Positions 48,963 through 63,343 are shown, counted from the stretch's first letter. The stretch: 64,000 nt of DNA from Pipra filicauda (GCF_003945595.2 NW_024103707.1:1984001-2048000), one strand, 5' to 3'. Program-made: numbers and translations. The notes: generated by a model from the letters alone, not told the origin.

Positions 48963-51046
48963 TGTAGTTTGTTTTACAGATAACTAGAGGGTGTAGAAAG
49001 AAAACCCTAAACTGTGGGGGTAGTTGAAGTCCAGTGTTCAAGCTCATTCCCTGACTTTCTTTATTTAGTATATTTTGCTCCATGTTTATATGGTTATAAA
49101 AACAGTAGAAGAAAAAGACATAGTAGCTTTTTACCTGTGAAGCTCTGGCTATTTTAACAGTGCTAAAAAACTTAGCTCTTCATTTCGTTCCTGGGCCTCT
49201 GTCCACATATTTTACATATAGCATTAAAGTTATTTTATGTTTGATTTTCTTTTCTGTATGTTCCTTTCACAACAAAACACAGCATGACAGAGCAGGAGCG
49301 ACAGCATCTGCCCTGGCTCCCTCACCTCCTTGCCAACACCATCCCAGCAAGATCTGAGAGGTGGGTCTCCAAGCACCCACCCATGACTTCCTGTCACACC
49401 CCTTGGCATTCATTTTACACCTCTGTTTCTTGTCATAAAGAGTAGTGCTGTGGCACAGCCCTCAGAATATTTTGCATGCTTTGCATAGGAGACGGAGAGA
49501 GGGGGAAAAAAAAGGGGAAAAAAAAAAATTCTCCAAAACCTCAGAACTAAATTAAACCCCAAACAAGGAAAATCCAATCACCACAGGTTTGCCAGTATAT
49601 GCACAAATTCTGTGATTGCATCCTCTATTTAAAAATACAGATGCACTCTGTATATCATTAATGACGTAAGGTGAAATCTTAACAAACTCTATTGTAAAAA
49701 TAAAACTATTTGTGAACAAGACAGTTGTAAAAATTTTAATGTCACTCATGTCTTCAAGCAGATTTTGTACCAGCCTGGGAAACACATTTGTTAGTGTCTG
49801 GGTCTTTCTAAATCATGTTTTGGAGCTTCCCTAATGAAGATTAATGACAAAAAGAAAGAAAGTAGAAAAACAACAAGCATATTCATTTATAGCTTTAACT
49901 AGAGTATTCCATGTGAGACATCAAGACATTGGAAAAAATGCTGTAACTGAAATACTGTCTCTTTATTATGTAAAGAGTCATTAATCACAGGAAGAAAGAC
50001 TATATATTTTTTTCTTCAGCTTCTGTAATTTTCTATGATGGATTTATATTTTATTAGACAGATGATTTTACAGGCAATAGACAGAAAACTGCCAGTCATA
50101 TCCTGCTATCACAGAAGATTTACTTCTCACATGCAACTGGCAAGGTGCAGCAGATGGTGGCTGAGATCGTTTTTTGCGAAGAAAAAAAAACAACTCTAAA
50201 AATCCATCTACAATATACGGTTAACTTTCCATGCAAGGAAATTCTGGATTAAGCTGACTTCCTCCAAACCTTCACATGAGCTTCAGTAGCTTTAAAAACA
50301 TTTCTGAAAATACATCTGAAAAAATACTTTAGAGTAACATGTCAAACAAAGGAGCAAAACTAAAGAGTATTTTTGGAGCATACCTAGGAAAGTCTGCTGA
50401 CTTTGACTTTCAGAATTACTGGTTATGCTCCTAGTGAAAAATTTCCTCATCTAAACAGCTTTTAATCTTTTAGTACAAGTCATATAAATGGTGAGAGTGG
50501 ATATGACTGCAAAGAAAAAGTATCTAGTTCCTCAAAAGAAAATAGTTCTTCATATAATATTTGAATCCAGAATTTAAAAGCCAGAGAATTTCAGTCATGT
50601 GCATATGAATTAGTGCTCCTAACAGAGTTATTAATGAAACATTTTGGTCTTCTAAAATACTTTTTTTCTACCCTTTTTTTGATAGGGAAACAACTACAGT
50701 ACAGCATGCACTGTCCACAGTGTATTAGGTTTTTTTTTTTTACAATTAGAAGAGTGAAAAATAAGGAAATTTTGATGAATTGTATACATAGAAGACACTT
50801 TCTCTGTTATAGCTGGTAGGAGGGTATAGCTTGGGTGGTGGTCTGTGTGGGAGCCCCATGCTGAGCAGGCAGCTGAGAACTGGCTGGGGATGTGGGGCAG
50901 AGAGTGAGAGAGGGAGCAACCCAACTTGCAAGTAAGTCCCTGTGCCCATGACTGCCCTCAGGGATCCCAAAGAGACAGATGCCTGCTGCCTGCTAGGTTG
51001 GTGGCTGTGGATGGAGATGCCTACTCTGCTGAGCTGGCATGGCATC
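48963..51046. other. Unannotated host DNA
   Basis: AT-rich, with a purine-only stretch broken by one C at about 49488-49529, and a somewhat GC-richer stretch from about 50815 to the LTR. No gene or RNA recognised. Confidence 0.5.
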
Positions 51047-51437
51047 TGCGTTGATGTAGGGGTTCTGAAACAGATTGCATATGACCAATATAATCCACAA
51101 AATGTCCACTTTATTTACATAAGTTGCCCTTTTTATACTTTTTCTACATGCCGACGCGTGATCACTTTTACATTATTGGTTACATGATAGTGTCCACGGT
51201 CTAAACATGCCCTACTGACACACTTCTAATTGGATTATTGCAGGTGTCCACGTGATATGAAGACATTGTTTACCTCTTAGGACTCCTCCTTAATTTTGGC
51301 AGAGATTTCTCTTTGTTTCAGCCTCAGAACCTGAAGCCATGATGACTGTGCACTTTTACTGTCTGTGCCCGGCCATGTCAAAGCAAGGCCTACAGAAATG
51401 CAGGATAAGTTGCTCACACAATCCCGCTCTCTCCACA
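51047..51437 (-). mobile_element. Solo LTR, about 391 bp, unrelated to the ERVL-type LTRs
   Basis: On the minus strand it starts TGTGGAGAGAGCGGG at 51437, resembling the start of the provirus LTR (TGTGGAGAAGCAAG). A TATA box, TATAAAAAGGG, lies near 51137, and AATAAA at 51115-51110 follows some 20 bp later, the promoter-to-poly-A order of a retroviral LTR with a short R region. The octamer 'catctgcg' occurs at both borders (51043-51050 and 51438-51445) and contains the target duplication; its exact length depends on which TG starts the plus-strand edge. No internal region is present. Confidence 0.65.
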
Positions 51438-54400
51438 CATCTGCGGGTATGTTCTGCCTTATGGGAATCCAGAGGGGTTTAGAAAGGGGGTTGGAAAATG
51501 TTTCAGACACATCCAGCTGTTTGACTGTCACTTCCTAGTGCTTGGATTATGACCGGCAATGTTCTAGCAAGGTTCAAGGGAGTAGACTTAACTACTATCT
51601 GTGTCACTAAGCTGATGCAGAGTCAGTCTGAACACAAGATAAAGAGACAAAGGAAAAGTCTCTTGACTATCTCAGGTTACCTGTATATCAATGCAAGAAA
51701 TACAGGTTAAACCCAAATAAACCTCAAGAAATACAAGTCAATACTTTAACTGGCTTATATTAATAGAAGTGTACAACTTGGGCAGATAGCAATGAAGAAT
51801 ATTTACTTGGATAGAAGTGGTCAGTAGTATAGATAGATGACTCAAAGTATTTGTCCTGGGTATTTTAAAGAGAATGAAAGTGAGAAGAAATATGAAAGCA
51901 TTCTTTAAGTATGTACCTATGGGCTGCAAAAATGAATTGAATAAGCTCTTTCCACAGAACCTGGATGAAGTGGTTTATTTTTCGAACACATATATATGTT
52001 CCTTTCAAGGTTAAGTAAGGCTATCCACCTAAGTAAATTGTAGTTTTCAGGTAAGATGACACATCATACTGAGTCCCTTTTAGCCCTTACCTACTATCAC
52101 TTCTAATCTCTCCTCAGGCTTTCGTCACCTACATGAGCTCTTCTTCCTTTCTTTCTCCTTAGGCTCATGAATCCCACAAAATCAGTTCATTAACAGGCCA
52201 ATTAAGTTTATACAATAGTTTGTGCAATTACAAGAGGATGAATTAGTCTAGACTTGAGGAGAAGCTTTCTACCAACACTGGGAACTGAGCACTAAACCGG
52301 TTAAGTGGCATGACTACGGCATTTCCAACTTAAAAACAGTGTAGAGCTGCATGAGCATCTGTCAGACATAGTTCAGTGGTAGCCAGTTCTGCTTTAGGAT
52401 GCATTAGGTTCCCCAACACAGCACTTCTATCAGGTCCAGAAATCTCCTCTCCAGTGAAGCTTTGCAGTCACCAACACTGATATGTACTTCAGGACTTTCA
52501 GAGGTCCTAACGCAGAGTCCATCCTGCCATTTTTACAGTCTTTTCCTACTAGTATAATTGTCAAGTAGCTTTGTTTTTCATCCTAAGACCCTGCCTGATG
52601 AAGTTGAAAACAAGTCTGAGTGCATCTCTCACCTTTTCTAGCATTACTGTGCCTCTTGGGGGTATTGTACACCTCCTGGCTCCAGCAGCCCTTGCTCGTG
52701 GCTGAAAAACAGTGATGAAGCAAGTGATGTCTCCCACATCAGGAAAATAATTAAGGATGATTTTTCATCATCCTTGTGGTCTTGTTTCTTGTCTAACACC
52801 AAAGATCAAAACCAATGCTACCTGGTACCAGTGCTCTCTTTTCATGGGGCAGAGACAGTGGAACAACAAAGAACTGGGAAACATAAGGCTGTGCTCTATT
52901 AAAGGGATTTCTACCCCATTCCCCTTCTTAGCTTTCTCCAAAAGCCAAGAATAATCTAACCATACATTCTACATTCTTCACAAAGCCTGTACTGAAAGAT
53001 AATGGTGTTATGTCTTCCTTTTTACTCTATGCAGGTTATTTGTTTTCACTAACAGTAATTTATTAAGACTAATCATGCAGAAGGTTACTTTTAAAAGATT
53101 TATTGCCTCTAAATTAAATAAATTAATTTCATGAGCCATCAGACCTCGGCAGTTTTCCCAGACAGAAACAAGACATGAAAGTGTCATTATAATTATTTTT
53201 TTTTAAATCACGTTCACATTTAACATTTTAGATTGTTGATATTGACTGTTTTGACAACCATTGTTTAGGAGACAAAGCATGAGAAATTTCTTTATTCATG
53301 TGTGAAGTATGAAAGCATAGAAATGACAGATGAAATGATTCTTAAATTATGAAGTGATTTAATATTAAAATTAAATTATGACAAATACAAATATTTTAGC
53401 AGAGGGAAAGGTCTCTAGAGACATAAAATTGCCATAGAAGTCACTCCAAGGAAAAAATGATCTAACAGTCACAGGATCTCAGTGATTAGAAAATTATTTT
53501 TTTTTCCAAGCAATCTCATTAGTTTTGGGAAACTATTCATAAATTTTAACATGCATAATAAACCTAAAAATTCTGGAAAATTTTGACAGTCACTTGCACA
53601 AATGATACAATTACACAGAGAAGTATTTCCACCCACAAAATTATCTGAGAGAGTGGGAAAAAAAAAGATTTCTAGCAAGTCATTAAATACTACATTATGT
53701 ATTTAGGCAAAGTCTTTGGGTAGCAGTGGTAAAAATAAGTGGTATAATTTCAGTAAAAATGCTAGCATCAGGTTATATTTTTTCAATGAATATGTTGTCA
53801 ACCAAACTCCAGAATGTAGTTATTGATAAAGCTTTTGGATTTTCATATTCAAGTCTTTTTTGCCATTTTTTCAAGTTCTTTTCAATTAAGTCCTACTGGA
53901 CAAAATCAGCATTAGCTTTTATAAGTCATTATCATCAGCGTTGTGCTACTTTACAGAAACAGGCTATTCTATTGCACTCAATATCCCAATGTCACTAAAT
54001 ACACTTATTTATTACCATTCTTTTACAGCAACATATACAACGTCAGTAGCATTGCAAATAGTATTTAAGCTCTACTTCATATTATCTGACCAGCTATTTC
54101 AAATATTCTCTCCCCTAGAGAAGCATCATGAGTAAAGTTAAATGACTATTAGAAATACATCCTCATCATCTCTCATTCTGATATTAAAAATGTATTTACA
54201 TTAACTGCATCTTCTCCTCTTGCGGGCTTATCTGCATGATCATTCTAGTTATTGCATTCATTGTATTTTCAAAATCTAAATACTCAAGACTGATCTGGAA
54301 TGAACTGGAGTTATTGTAGGGAAACATTAAGGAACTGATTTTGAACAAATAATTAATTTCAAAGAGATGAAATAGCTATTTCAATATTTTCCTCAGTTCT

Positions 54401-57400
54401 GCCTCTGGTATCTGATTAATAGTGCTTGTGACATTTAGAAAATGAAAGTAATCAGCTTATCAAGCAAACCGCATCTTAACTTAAAGGATGCAGCTGAGAT
54501 GATATAACTGAGTTTGCTTCATACTCTTACGGACATGATGTTTGTAAATTCCTCCTTCCAAGCTGCAATAGTGTCCTTTCCCAGAAGGCCATGTTCAGTT
54601 GTGTTTCTGTGGGCTGTGAGGATGAGATTCACTGCAGATTTTTACATGAAGGCTAAGTGCTGACAGGTTCTTTGTTCTTTGTAGTGATTGAGGAGAAAAT
54701 GGCATTCCTATGGCAAGATGCATCCCATCTATGAAAACATTTTGCCTAAGTATTTTGTCTACATCAAGGTCAGTTTGGCTCATATGTAAGAAAGTATCTT
54801 ATACAGATACTTGACTATAGCTGTGACTATATGGTGACCTCGATCTCACTGGAGTTCTTAGGACCTGCACAGAAACTAAGAACCCATGGAAGCGAGATCT
54901 GAGCACTACGTTAAGTGCTGAACTATCTTGACATACAGAGGTTTCAGGGTTTCCAGGAGATGACAATCTGACTATGACAGATCTTTGCTTTCTTGATCCC
55001 TCCAAGTGGTCCCACCACAGCACTGACAGAAAAGAAACTCGTGTAAATCAATCGCCTTGCTCACAGTAAGGGCAGCAGTGACCAGAGACAGGGGACAGAC
55101 AGAGCAAAGCTGTTTCCCCTCATTCCCATGGAGTCAGTGATAAGCAGCTAAAGCCCTCTGCACAAAGACATACCTGCACAAAATGCCCAGAAAGATGACA
55201 TGCTGTACTAGACTTTCACCAAATAAATCAAACAAACAACTCTGTGTAAAACTGTACTATATTTTTGTAAGTACAGTGCAAAAAAAGATAATGAACGGAC
55301 ATAAAATCTTGACCAGTTTCCTTCAGTAAAAAGTACACACACACACACACACATACAAATAGAGGATGCACATTTTTCAATAAAATTAAACTTGACTTTT
55401 ATTCTTTGACTTAGAATTTAGCATGAAATTCTATAAAGCATGTGAGAAAAGAAATAAAAGAAAGAGAAAGGTAAAATTAATTCTTTGCGTGAGCCTCTTT
55501 CATGCCTCACGCAGATGCGTGCAAGGCTGTACACCTTGCAGGTCTGTGCGATGACTGCAAATTGTCTCCACAGCACCATCCAGCGGCCTTTCCTTGGCTG
55601 TAAAACACGTCAGGAAACCTGCGCCTAGAAACCGCACACCTCAGGACTGAAGTGTACAGCAACATAGCCATATTCTCGGCATGCTCGTTCTTCCCTCTGC
55701 CCCGTCCAGCTTCTGCCACTTCTATTCAGCCAATAATTATGGGTACAACACACTGGAGTAACTGGGGAATACAGTGGTATCTATTTATTTTAGGACAAAC
55801 AGAAGCTCAATCTCTCAGAATTAATCATTAAGCAATGTTCTGGAAATCTATGGCACAAATTATCTTGCATTTCTGTTACACATAATCAAATGTGAAGTAA
55901 ATTTCTGTCAGCATCTAACATCACTTTGAGAATGTAAAACCAAAAATGTAGCTAAAGACTGCATTAAGTACTTTGAAATCCAGGAAGCCAATTTCATACT
56001 GTTCTGTCACACAGACAAAAGAAAAAAAAATCAGAAAGCTACTAGAACACACTAAAATGATAATAATAAAAACACGAGTCAATTCTCTTTATTTGTGCCT
56101 AGCTATATAAAATCATAAAAGGTACGGTAAAAGAAATTGTTTTCAATGTTAAAGAAAAGCAACTTCAATCTTTAAATATCCTTCTATATCCTCTGCCTCT
56201 CTTAATGCCATCAATATGAGCTGCCATAAAAATATATATATGGCCATTATTCTTAACTATTAATGAGTCTCAGTAGCAAGTATTGTTACAAGCAATCCTT
56301 TATATATACAGATAATCCTCTCCCAGCACTTTACATTCATGAAAAGTATTTTTAAAAAATTAACTATTTTTATCCAAAATGCAGAATCAGTGCAGCATCC
56401 ATTATAGGCAAACCTCTTATTGTAACTGTTGTTGCTACTTACAGGTCCTTTAATGGTTTTACAAGTATTTATGATTTCTTCCTAGATATTGGGCACACAG
56501 TCATAATGGAGCAATAAAGAAAGGGGATTGTCATATCATAAGTAAGAAAATCAGGAACAGCACACAAGAGGTATTTACAAGGCAGGAAGAGAACTGATGA
56601 CTTAAGCCAGAATATCTTCCATCCCCTACTTGTTCTAATATCTGTCTCAAAACAAGTGAATTTTATATGCTCTGAGGTTCTACACACTTTCAAGAAGCCC
56701 CACCTCCCCACTCCCGCCAAGCTGAACTGTTGTCATTCTGCAGTTTTAGGAACCAGATAATTAATATCCTGTAAAAGCCATATATTTTTAAAAACTTCTC
56801 CCTTTCTCACACATTAAAAGAATTACTGATGTATTTTTCTGGTGGAGAGAGAAGGAGAAGAATTACATTTTTTTAACAGCTTGGGTAATTAATCTGTGAT
56901 TTGAAATTAAAACAGAATTCCAAATACAGGTTAAGGAAAAGATACATATGCTTTATCAAAATGTTAGTTAAGAAAAATACGGAAGTGATAAAACTGCCAA
57001 AAAGCACCTTTAGGACAGGACTCAGTTGCATGGTGCCATTTTAGGCTCTGTGGAGCTCCTGGACACTGGAATATCCCACCTGTTGCTTTAGGTGGGTTTG
57101 GACCTGCTGTAGGCTGGGGTTACACATGCTGGCCCTACATGAGCCTTTCGGGCACCCTAAGGAATCTAAAAGGGTGTCTGTGGTTAGGAGGTTGAATTCC
57201 TCATTTAAAGTCCTACTACCTCAAATCACAATGGACACAAGCCAAAGTCCTCTGCCTGAATGCACTGGTACCTTCCTGGCTTTTATGGGACTCTATCCAA
57301 AGGGAAGAATTCCCCATTTTCAAATATATTTGGTCTCTTAAGCTACATATGCTTCCAAAGTTGAATCACACTGTTCAAATGGCAACTGAGAGTGCAAACA

Positions 57401-58260
57401 GATTGGCTGCATGTCGTTCTTAAAAGCATGAAAACTCAGTTTGCCAAAATATCATCTATAAAAAGGGGTACACTAAGTTTTGGAGGAAAAAATGGCTCAT
57501 TACAGACACTTAGAGAATCCTAAAGTAGAAAAAAACCCCTTACTTATAGAAAAAAAGTTCACATGTTTCAAAGATACGGATTCCACAACTATCTCATTTG
57601 AAATCTCCCAGTATTTACCTCTTTTTATAGTTAGGAACATCCTACTTATATACAGTTTAGGTCTTCCTTGCTAAGATGAAAAAATGATTACCACTTCTGC
57701 TTCTGGTGAATATGTTAGCTGTCACTTTAGCGTTGTCTTTTTTCACAACTATAAACTATATGACATAACTCAAAGGTATCTTTTCATGGGCAGAACAAGC
57801 CCAGTTGAAATATTCCTGAGAGATCATGTTACCTTATGATCTATGACAGCCTCCCTGCAGGTTCTTTTTATACACCACTGTCAAACATGAGGTCTGAAGC
57901 TGATGTAAACTTCTGCTTAGCTAGAGCAAAACAACAGTTTCTCATGTGTTACACTCCTGGTAATACATTCTGAATGTCTACTGCTTTCTTGACAATATTG
58001 CTTTTTTTTGCAACAACTTCTCACGGCCTAATCTCTCTGAGCTCCATTAAACTCTCTGAGTTCCATCAAAATCTTCAAACTTTTCCTACCAGACATCTAA
58101 GTATGTCACCACCTTCTTTTTTGGAAGTGCTGTTCTCAATGCTATTATTTCAAACTCACTTTTATCAGGTCTGAGAGGCCTCCATCTTTACATTTTTCAG
58201 CTGTTTCACCCCATTAAGAGATAAAAAAATCTAGGTATATACTCTACCTGTTGAGGATCA
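51438..58260. other. Unannotated host DNA
   Basis: About 6.8 kb of mostly AT-rich sequence. Only an (AC)n microsatellite is recognised. Confidence 0.5.
55335..55353 (+). repeat. (AC)n microsatellite
   Basis: About nine and a half uninterrupted AC units. Confidence 0.95.
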
Positions 58261-58382
58261 CACAAAGAATCACAGAACATTCTGAGTTGGAAGGGACTCA
58301 CAAGGATCATCAAGTTCAACTCTTAAGCGAATGGCCCTTAAGTGGATCACCCTTGTGACCTTGACATCAGTAGCACCATGTA
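58261..58382 (-). mobile_element. CR1 LINE, short 3' fragment
   Basis: 'agaatcacagaacattctgag' then 'ttggaagggactcacaagga' and 'tcatcaagttcaactc' are the CR1 3' terminus in minus orientation. The fragment fades near 58382. The closest relative in the window is the copy at 32043, with which it shares the 'attctgagttggaag' start. Confidence 0.85.
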
Positions 58383-61300
58383 AAAATGCAGCTCCACAAT
58401 TTCAAGAAGAGCCTCCTTTTTGTGTAAGACATTCAATCACCTCTTCTCCCACACTGATTTAAGGTAGACCAATCTTTTAAAACCCTGTTTTTAGTTCCCT
58501 TAAAAACTTTTGATGTCTGTCTTCTCTTTTAGCAGATCATGAACACATTTTTGGTAACACAATGTTGCCTTCTCCTTTTCCTAGCCTTTCTTCCCTGAAC
58601 AGCCTGTACCCTCCTCTAAGAACACTCCAACCCTTTGATTTATCCTACAAAGTGTCTGTCTTGCCGATTAAGTTATAGCTTTGTTTGTGTAGCAAGACAT
58701 CTCGTTCTTTCTGTTTATTCCACATACTTAGAGATACCTAAAATGTCTGGCTAGTTGCCCTGGAATTCTGCCTCTTGTTTTCTTTTATCTCCCAACTGAA
58801 ATATCCCATTTGTTTCCAAGATTTCAGGTCTTTTACAACATTACGAGCCTTATAAACACAGGTAAAGGTTCCAGCTGCTTCAGAAAATTAGAAAGGGATA
58901 ATTGCTTAGGTTTACTCTTCAACAAACTTCGGTTTGCCATTGCTGTCTTATGACTTTTGTCATGCAATTCTAAGGATGATGATTCGAACATCTGATTCTG
59001 TGTGTCTATAATGCTGGTATTTATATAGGAGATTTGATCTCCTATTAGAGCCAAAAGGGACATAGTGTGGATTCAGGTGCTGTGCGTAGGTATCCAAAAC
59101 CTATATAATTTCACAGAATATTTGGTCTAACCTCAAGAAAAGCAAAGATCACCCATCAGACAGTTTCCTTGGCAAGGTGAGGCAGGTCAAAAACTATTTG
59201 TTCACCTTCTGCAGGCATCTTGGATAGCCTTGGGAATCTCAAGCAGCACGAGGCATCTCCGCTTTGGTTTTTCCCCTCTTCAGTAGAATGCTTAAGACAC
59301 TATTAAGCTCATCAAGAAGTTAAAACCCACACTCAAAGCTGAGGTTTTCTCTAAGCTCCCATCACTGTATTAAGACATTTAGCAATTCAAATGCATACAC
59401 TTAAATTTAGATGTCTCTACTCTAGAACTGCATCCCACTCCAGCACTGAGTCTGATACATTAGACCTGTACCTTCCTAAAATTTCTACAGAAAGACTGAC
59501 AGAAAAACCTCAAAAATGTAACACCTGAGTATTCTAACAGAATGTAAGTGCTTAGTAGGAAGCACAGATATCTGAAAATAATCATGGAGAACAAAAGTTA
59601 AATGGCTTTTAAAAACACCAAAAACTTCAGTGACGTTATTCTGCTATTCATTAAAAAATTGCAAAAGAAAACAGTGAACCTCAGTGCACCAACTTCCATC
59701 CTCTGATATCAGAAAAATAAGCTTAAATTATTCAAAAACTCTGGCTAGGAGAAGAAAGGAGATAGAGCTTGTAGCATGGCAGTAAAATTAACAGATATGA
59801 ATTCTGTAGAAGTGATAAATGTACGCAAAGAAGTTTAATTGCTGTCCACCAAAAATAGGAATTGTTGCAATTTAAGTAGTAATAAAATCGGATGTCTACA
59901 CAGAATTCTGCACGCTTCCAAAATAAGATGTGGAAATAAAATTAAATAGCAATTTAACTGTCAATAAAGCTAAGGGACTTGCTTACCTCTATAAAATTAC
60001 AAACCCCAAATATCTTCTCACCTGAATAACTAAAATTTGGTATTGGAAATTTTTTCCAGTAGTTCACTTGTGTTTGACCCATTCTATTTTTTTTACCTTT
60101 TAATGAAAACAAAGAACTAAGAAACAAAGAAATATAGTTCAAGATTCTAGTCTATCTGGCACAGAAGAACAGCCTGAGTGAAAGAGACCCAGAGCTGAGG
60201 TCAGTACTTGCCTGTTTTAAGGAAAGTGTTACTATTTATACACATCCCTGGATCAATGTCTCCCTTCCCTTGCATGTTCCTGTCTCTCTCTTCACTCACA
60301 ATCCTTTTGCCCCACTAAACCTTCATGAGAACTATATCTCTGCCAATAAATGTTCCATACAAAAAAGATTTCTGCTGGGGTCTCCTCCTTCTTTCATAGA
60401 TTCCTTGTGTTCTTCAGTCATTCAATGAAAGGAATCTCTTTTTCTCAAGTCTTGGAAACTTGAGTTTTGTCTAATGATATTTAAGTACATAAATGGCAAT
60501 ACACTGAATTATGCGAAAGAAAAGATTTAATAGCATGGAATGCTTGGTGTGGGCTGGCAAGAACAATTTACTGCTTGCAAAAAGTTCTGTCTGGGGGAAG
60601 TGCGTGATCTGTAACAATAGAACCAATGGAATTAACTTGTTACAGATTTCATAAATCAGATTAATACAGAGAAAAAAAATTATAATCCTTATTCTGTGTG
60701 CCAGTGTAGTCTCCAAAACAAACATAGAAAAAAATCTAAACTGCCCCAAGAGATATTATTGCACTGTGTGATTTCACATTTTACATCATGCTAATGAGCA
60801 ATAGATCAGTAGAAGCATATTTAAAATTACATGAAAGTAATAGAAATATGAGGAAATCTTCCTCCATTATCCAAAAATAATAAAAATTAATGCAATTAAT
60901 GTTTGAAAAAATTGAATAAGATTATTTTAAATAGTTTAAATTTCTTTCTTATGCATATAAATCTTCATCTTTGAAGAAAATGTCATAATCCCTTAAATAT
61001 TCATACTACTAGTAAGAAAAGCTGTCATTAACACATAAAGAAAAGAAGCTGAGATACAGAAATATTATGGCACCATTTACCTGGTACTGATTGAGAAAAT
61101 ATGGTTAAAATTTCTGCATTGCTTTTTCCTTTCTTCTTTGAATATAATGAGCCATCTCTCCAGGTAAGACAATTCAGTTTCACTGATTTGGGTAAATTAA
61201 TACTGAATCACAGCTCCTGCAGCTGTTTTTACCTGTACCCATTAATATTAGAAGGTGAAATCAATTAGTTTTTTCTAAGTGCTCCAACCTTATCTTCTTT

Positions 61301-62640
61301 TTTAAGCTGCCTTTAATCTTATGTTTTTCTCCTTGGAGTAGTTTATGAAATAAAATTGAGAGATACATCCTAGTGATATTTGCACAAACTGCAGAGAGAA
61401 GGGAAAAAACCTCTCTGCTTGCTATTTTTAATATATAAGATTTGGCTGAATTGCAAATGGTCAGCACCTGGGCATGCGTCAGCAGGTGTTTTGAGGGGGA
61501 TGGCGTAACATGGGGGGTAGAAATGGAGAAGATCCCAAGAGGAATGTAATTTGGTGTGACACTGTGAGCAGATTAAAGGAAGGTCCACTCATGCTGTTAC
61601 CGTATCACCCCTAAAACCTCAATATGTGATACAGGTTTCAGAGAATGTTTAATTTTTCCCCTTTTGCTTGCTCTTCTTGCCACAGTACTTACTGCTGAGA
61701 AACACTTGGCAGCTAGTACGTGTTAGGAATAAAACATACTAGCATGCACTCAGAATGTTGCCAATATCCAGACCTGGCTGTCCCAAATCAGAGATAAAAT
61801 TCTGTTTACTTAATTTTCAACTGAGTAATACCACAGAGATTTTATCTGAACATTAGTTTAATAGCAAATTACAAGATTGGCAAGATCCACAGGTTATCAT
61901 ACGTAAAACGCCAGGAAACATAAAGCATATTGATAGTGCTATGTTGCATTCAGCCCTGCAAAGCAGAAATGTCATATTTCTTTTCACACACAAAGGAAAT
62001 ACTGTTAATTATAGAGGTATTTGCTTGTGAAAAATAAAAATTACACTCAAAACAGAAGTTGGCTTCTCAAGATCTAATAAGGAAATGCATGGGGAAAAAA
62101 AACACTCTCTACTTGGGGAAGTACCTCTGAAAGTAACTTCCAATCTGTAGCAACACACTGCAATATCAGTAGTGTTGGTAGCCTGCACAAGGGGTACCAA
62201 TACTCCAATAATAGGTAGATAAGCTCACACTACCAATTTCAATGCAATGCCATAGCCTTCATTGCAGGCTCTCTGGCTGTCTAGGGTGCTTCTACTTACC
62301 CAACTCTCTCTCCTTGCCTTTATGTGGATATGCATGTATGGGTCTACGTGTGTATACACATACATATGCATACATATGTGTGTTTACTCAAATTACTGGC
62401 TCAGCTTCCCAAAGCAGCTGCTTTGGGCATTCGATCTGTACTTGAACCAATATGAGTTCTCTCGTGTTCAGTTAACATCTCTTAGAAAGAGACATGCAGA
62501 GACCTGTTATAGCCTGCCTGTATTGTGCATTGCTCAGTGGCAGGAGGCTGTTTTCTGAGCAGGTCCCCAAAGGCAGTATCTTTCTGCTGAAATCTCAATG
62601 GTATCTAATTTGGGGCACGTTTAAAATACGTATGCCAGTG
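58383..62640. other. Unannotated host DNA
   Basis: AT-rich sequence, no recognised gene or element. Confidence 0.55.
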
Positions 62641-63318
62641 GTTCCCACAGCAGCCTGATGCAGAGGCTCGATGCTGCAACCGTGGAAGTTCCAGAGCAGA
62701 AGCCATCTGGCATTTTCACTGCTCAGCTTAGTGCAGATTAATTGCATCACCTCTGCTGCCCGTGGAGGTCTGGTGCCTTCGAGTAGTGTGGCTGGCGATT
62801 CCTTCACATTCGCTGTAATGGCATTTTCAGGCTCGCCTGCTTCATCAAGAGCTTCATTGCTCGATGCGCTGAAACCTCTTCCAGGGACGCCGGTGAAAGC
62901 CAGCACTACGGATACTCTCGCTCTTGGCATTGTTTACACCCCACACCCGCCGTCCTGCGTAGCCTGGCCCCAGCGGGGCAGGCAGCAAGGGGGCTGTTGG
63001 CGGCTGGGTTGTCAGTGCGCACTTTGCTGGCATTCGGCCCTTCCCGATGCTCCCCTGGGCTTATTTCACCCCCCTCCTTCCCCGGAATGCCAAGTTGGAA
63101 GCTCTTCACCCAACGAGACGGCCAAAGTCAGAAAGTGGTGGCATGCTGCCCGGCAGTGCCACGCGGGGAGCAGCCTCCCGGTGGGGAGGTGAGGCAGGAA
63201 TGGGGGGGAGTGGAGGGATGGTGGACCGGGCACGGCGGGCTCTGAGTACGGTGGCAGGTGCCACCCTGCCTGCACCGTGTCCAGACCCCAGAACGGGGCC
63301 GAATCCAAAGGGTTCTCT
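62641..63318. other. GC-rich flank of the CpG island
   Basis: G+C and CpG rise sharply here compared with the preceding 50 kb. Long overlapping open frames exist on both strands (173 codons plus at 62671; 111 codons minus ending at 62595), but I recognise no protein in either, and in GC-rich DNA such frames arise easily. It could be upstream promoter sequence of the gene whose CpG island follows. Confidence 0.5.
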
Positions 63319-63343
63319 AAAAAAAAAAAAAAAAAAAAAAAAA
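63319..63343 (+). repeat. A25 homopolymer
   Basis: Run of 25 A between GC-rich sequence on its left and a short AT-rich stretch on its right. No AATAAA precedes it. Confidence 0.95.

Noticed and set aside
62595..63192. 111-codon minus and 173-codon plus frames as host exons
   Set aside because: They overlap antisense to each other in GC-rich DNA, and neither shows a recognisable domain; not enough for a CDS call.
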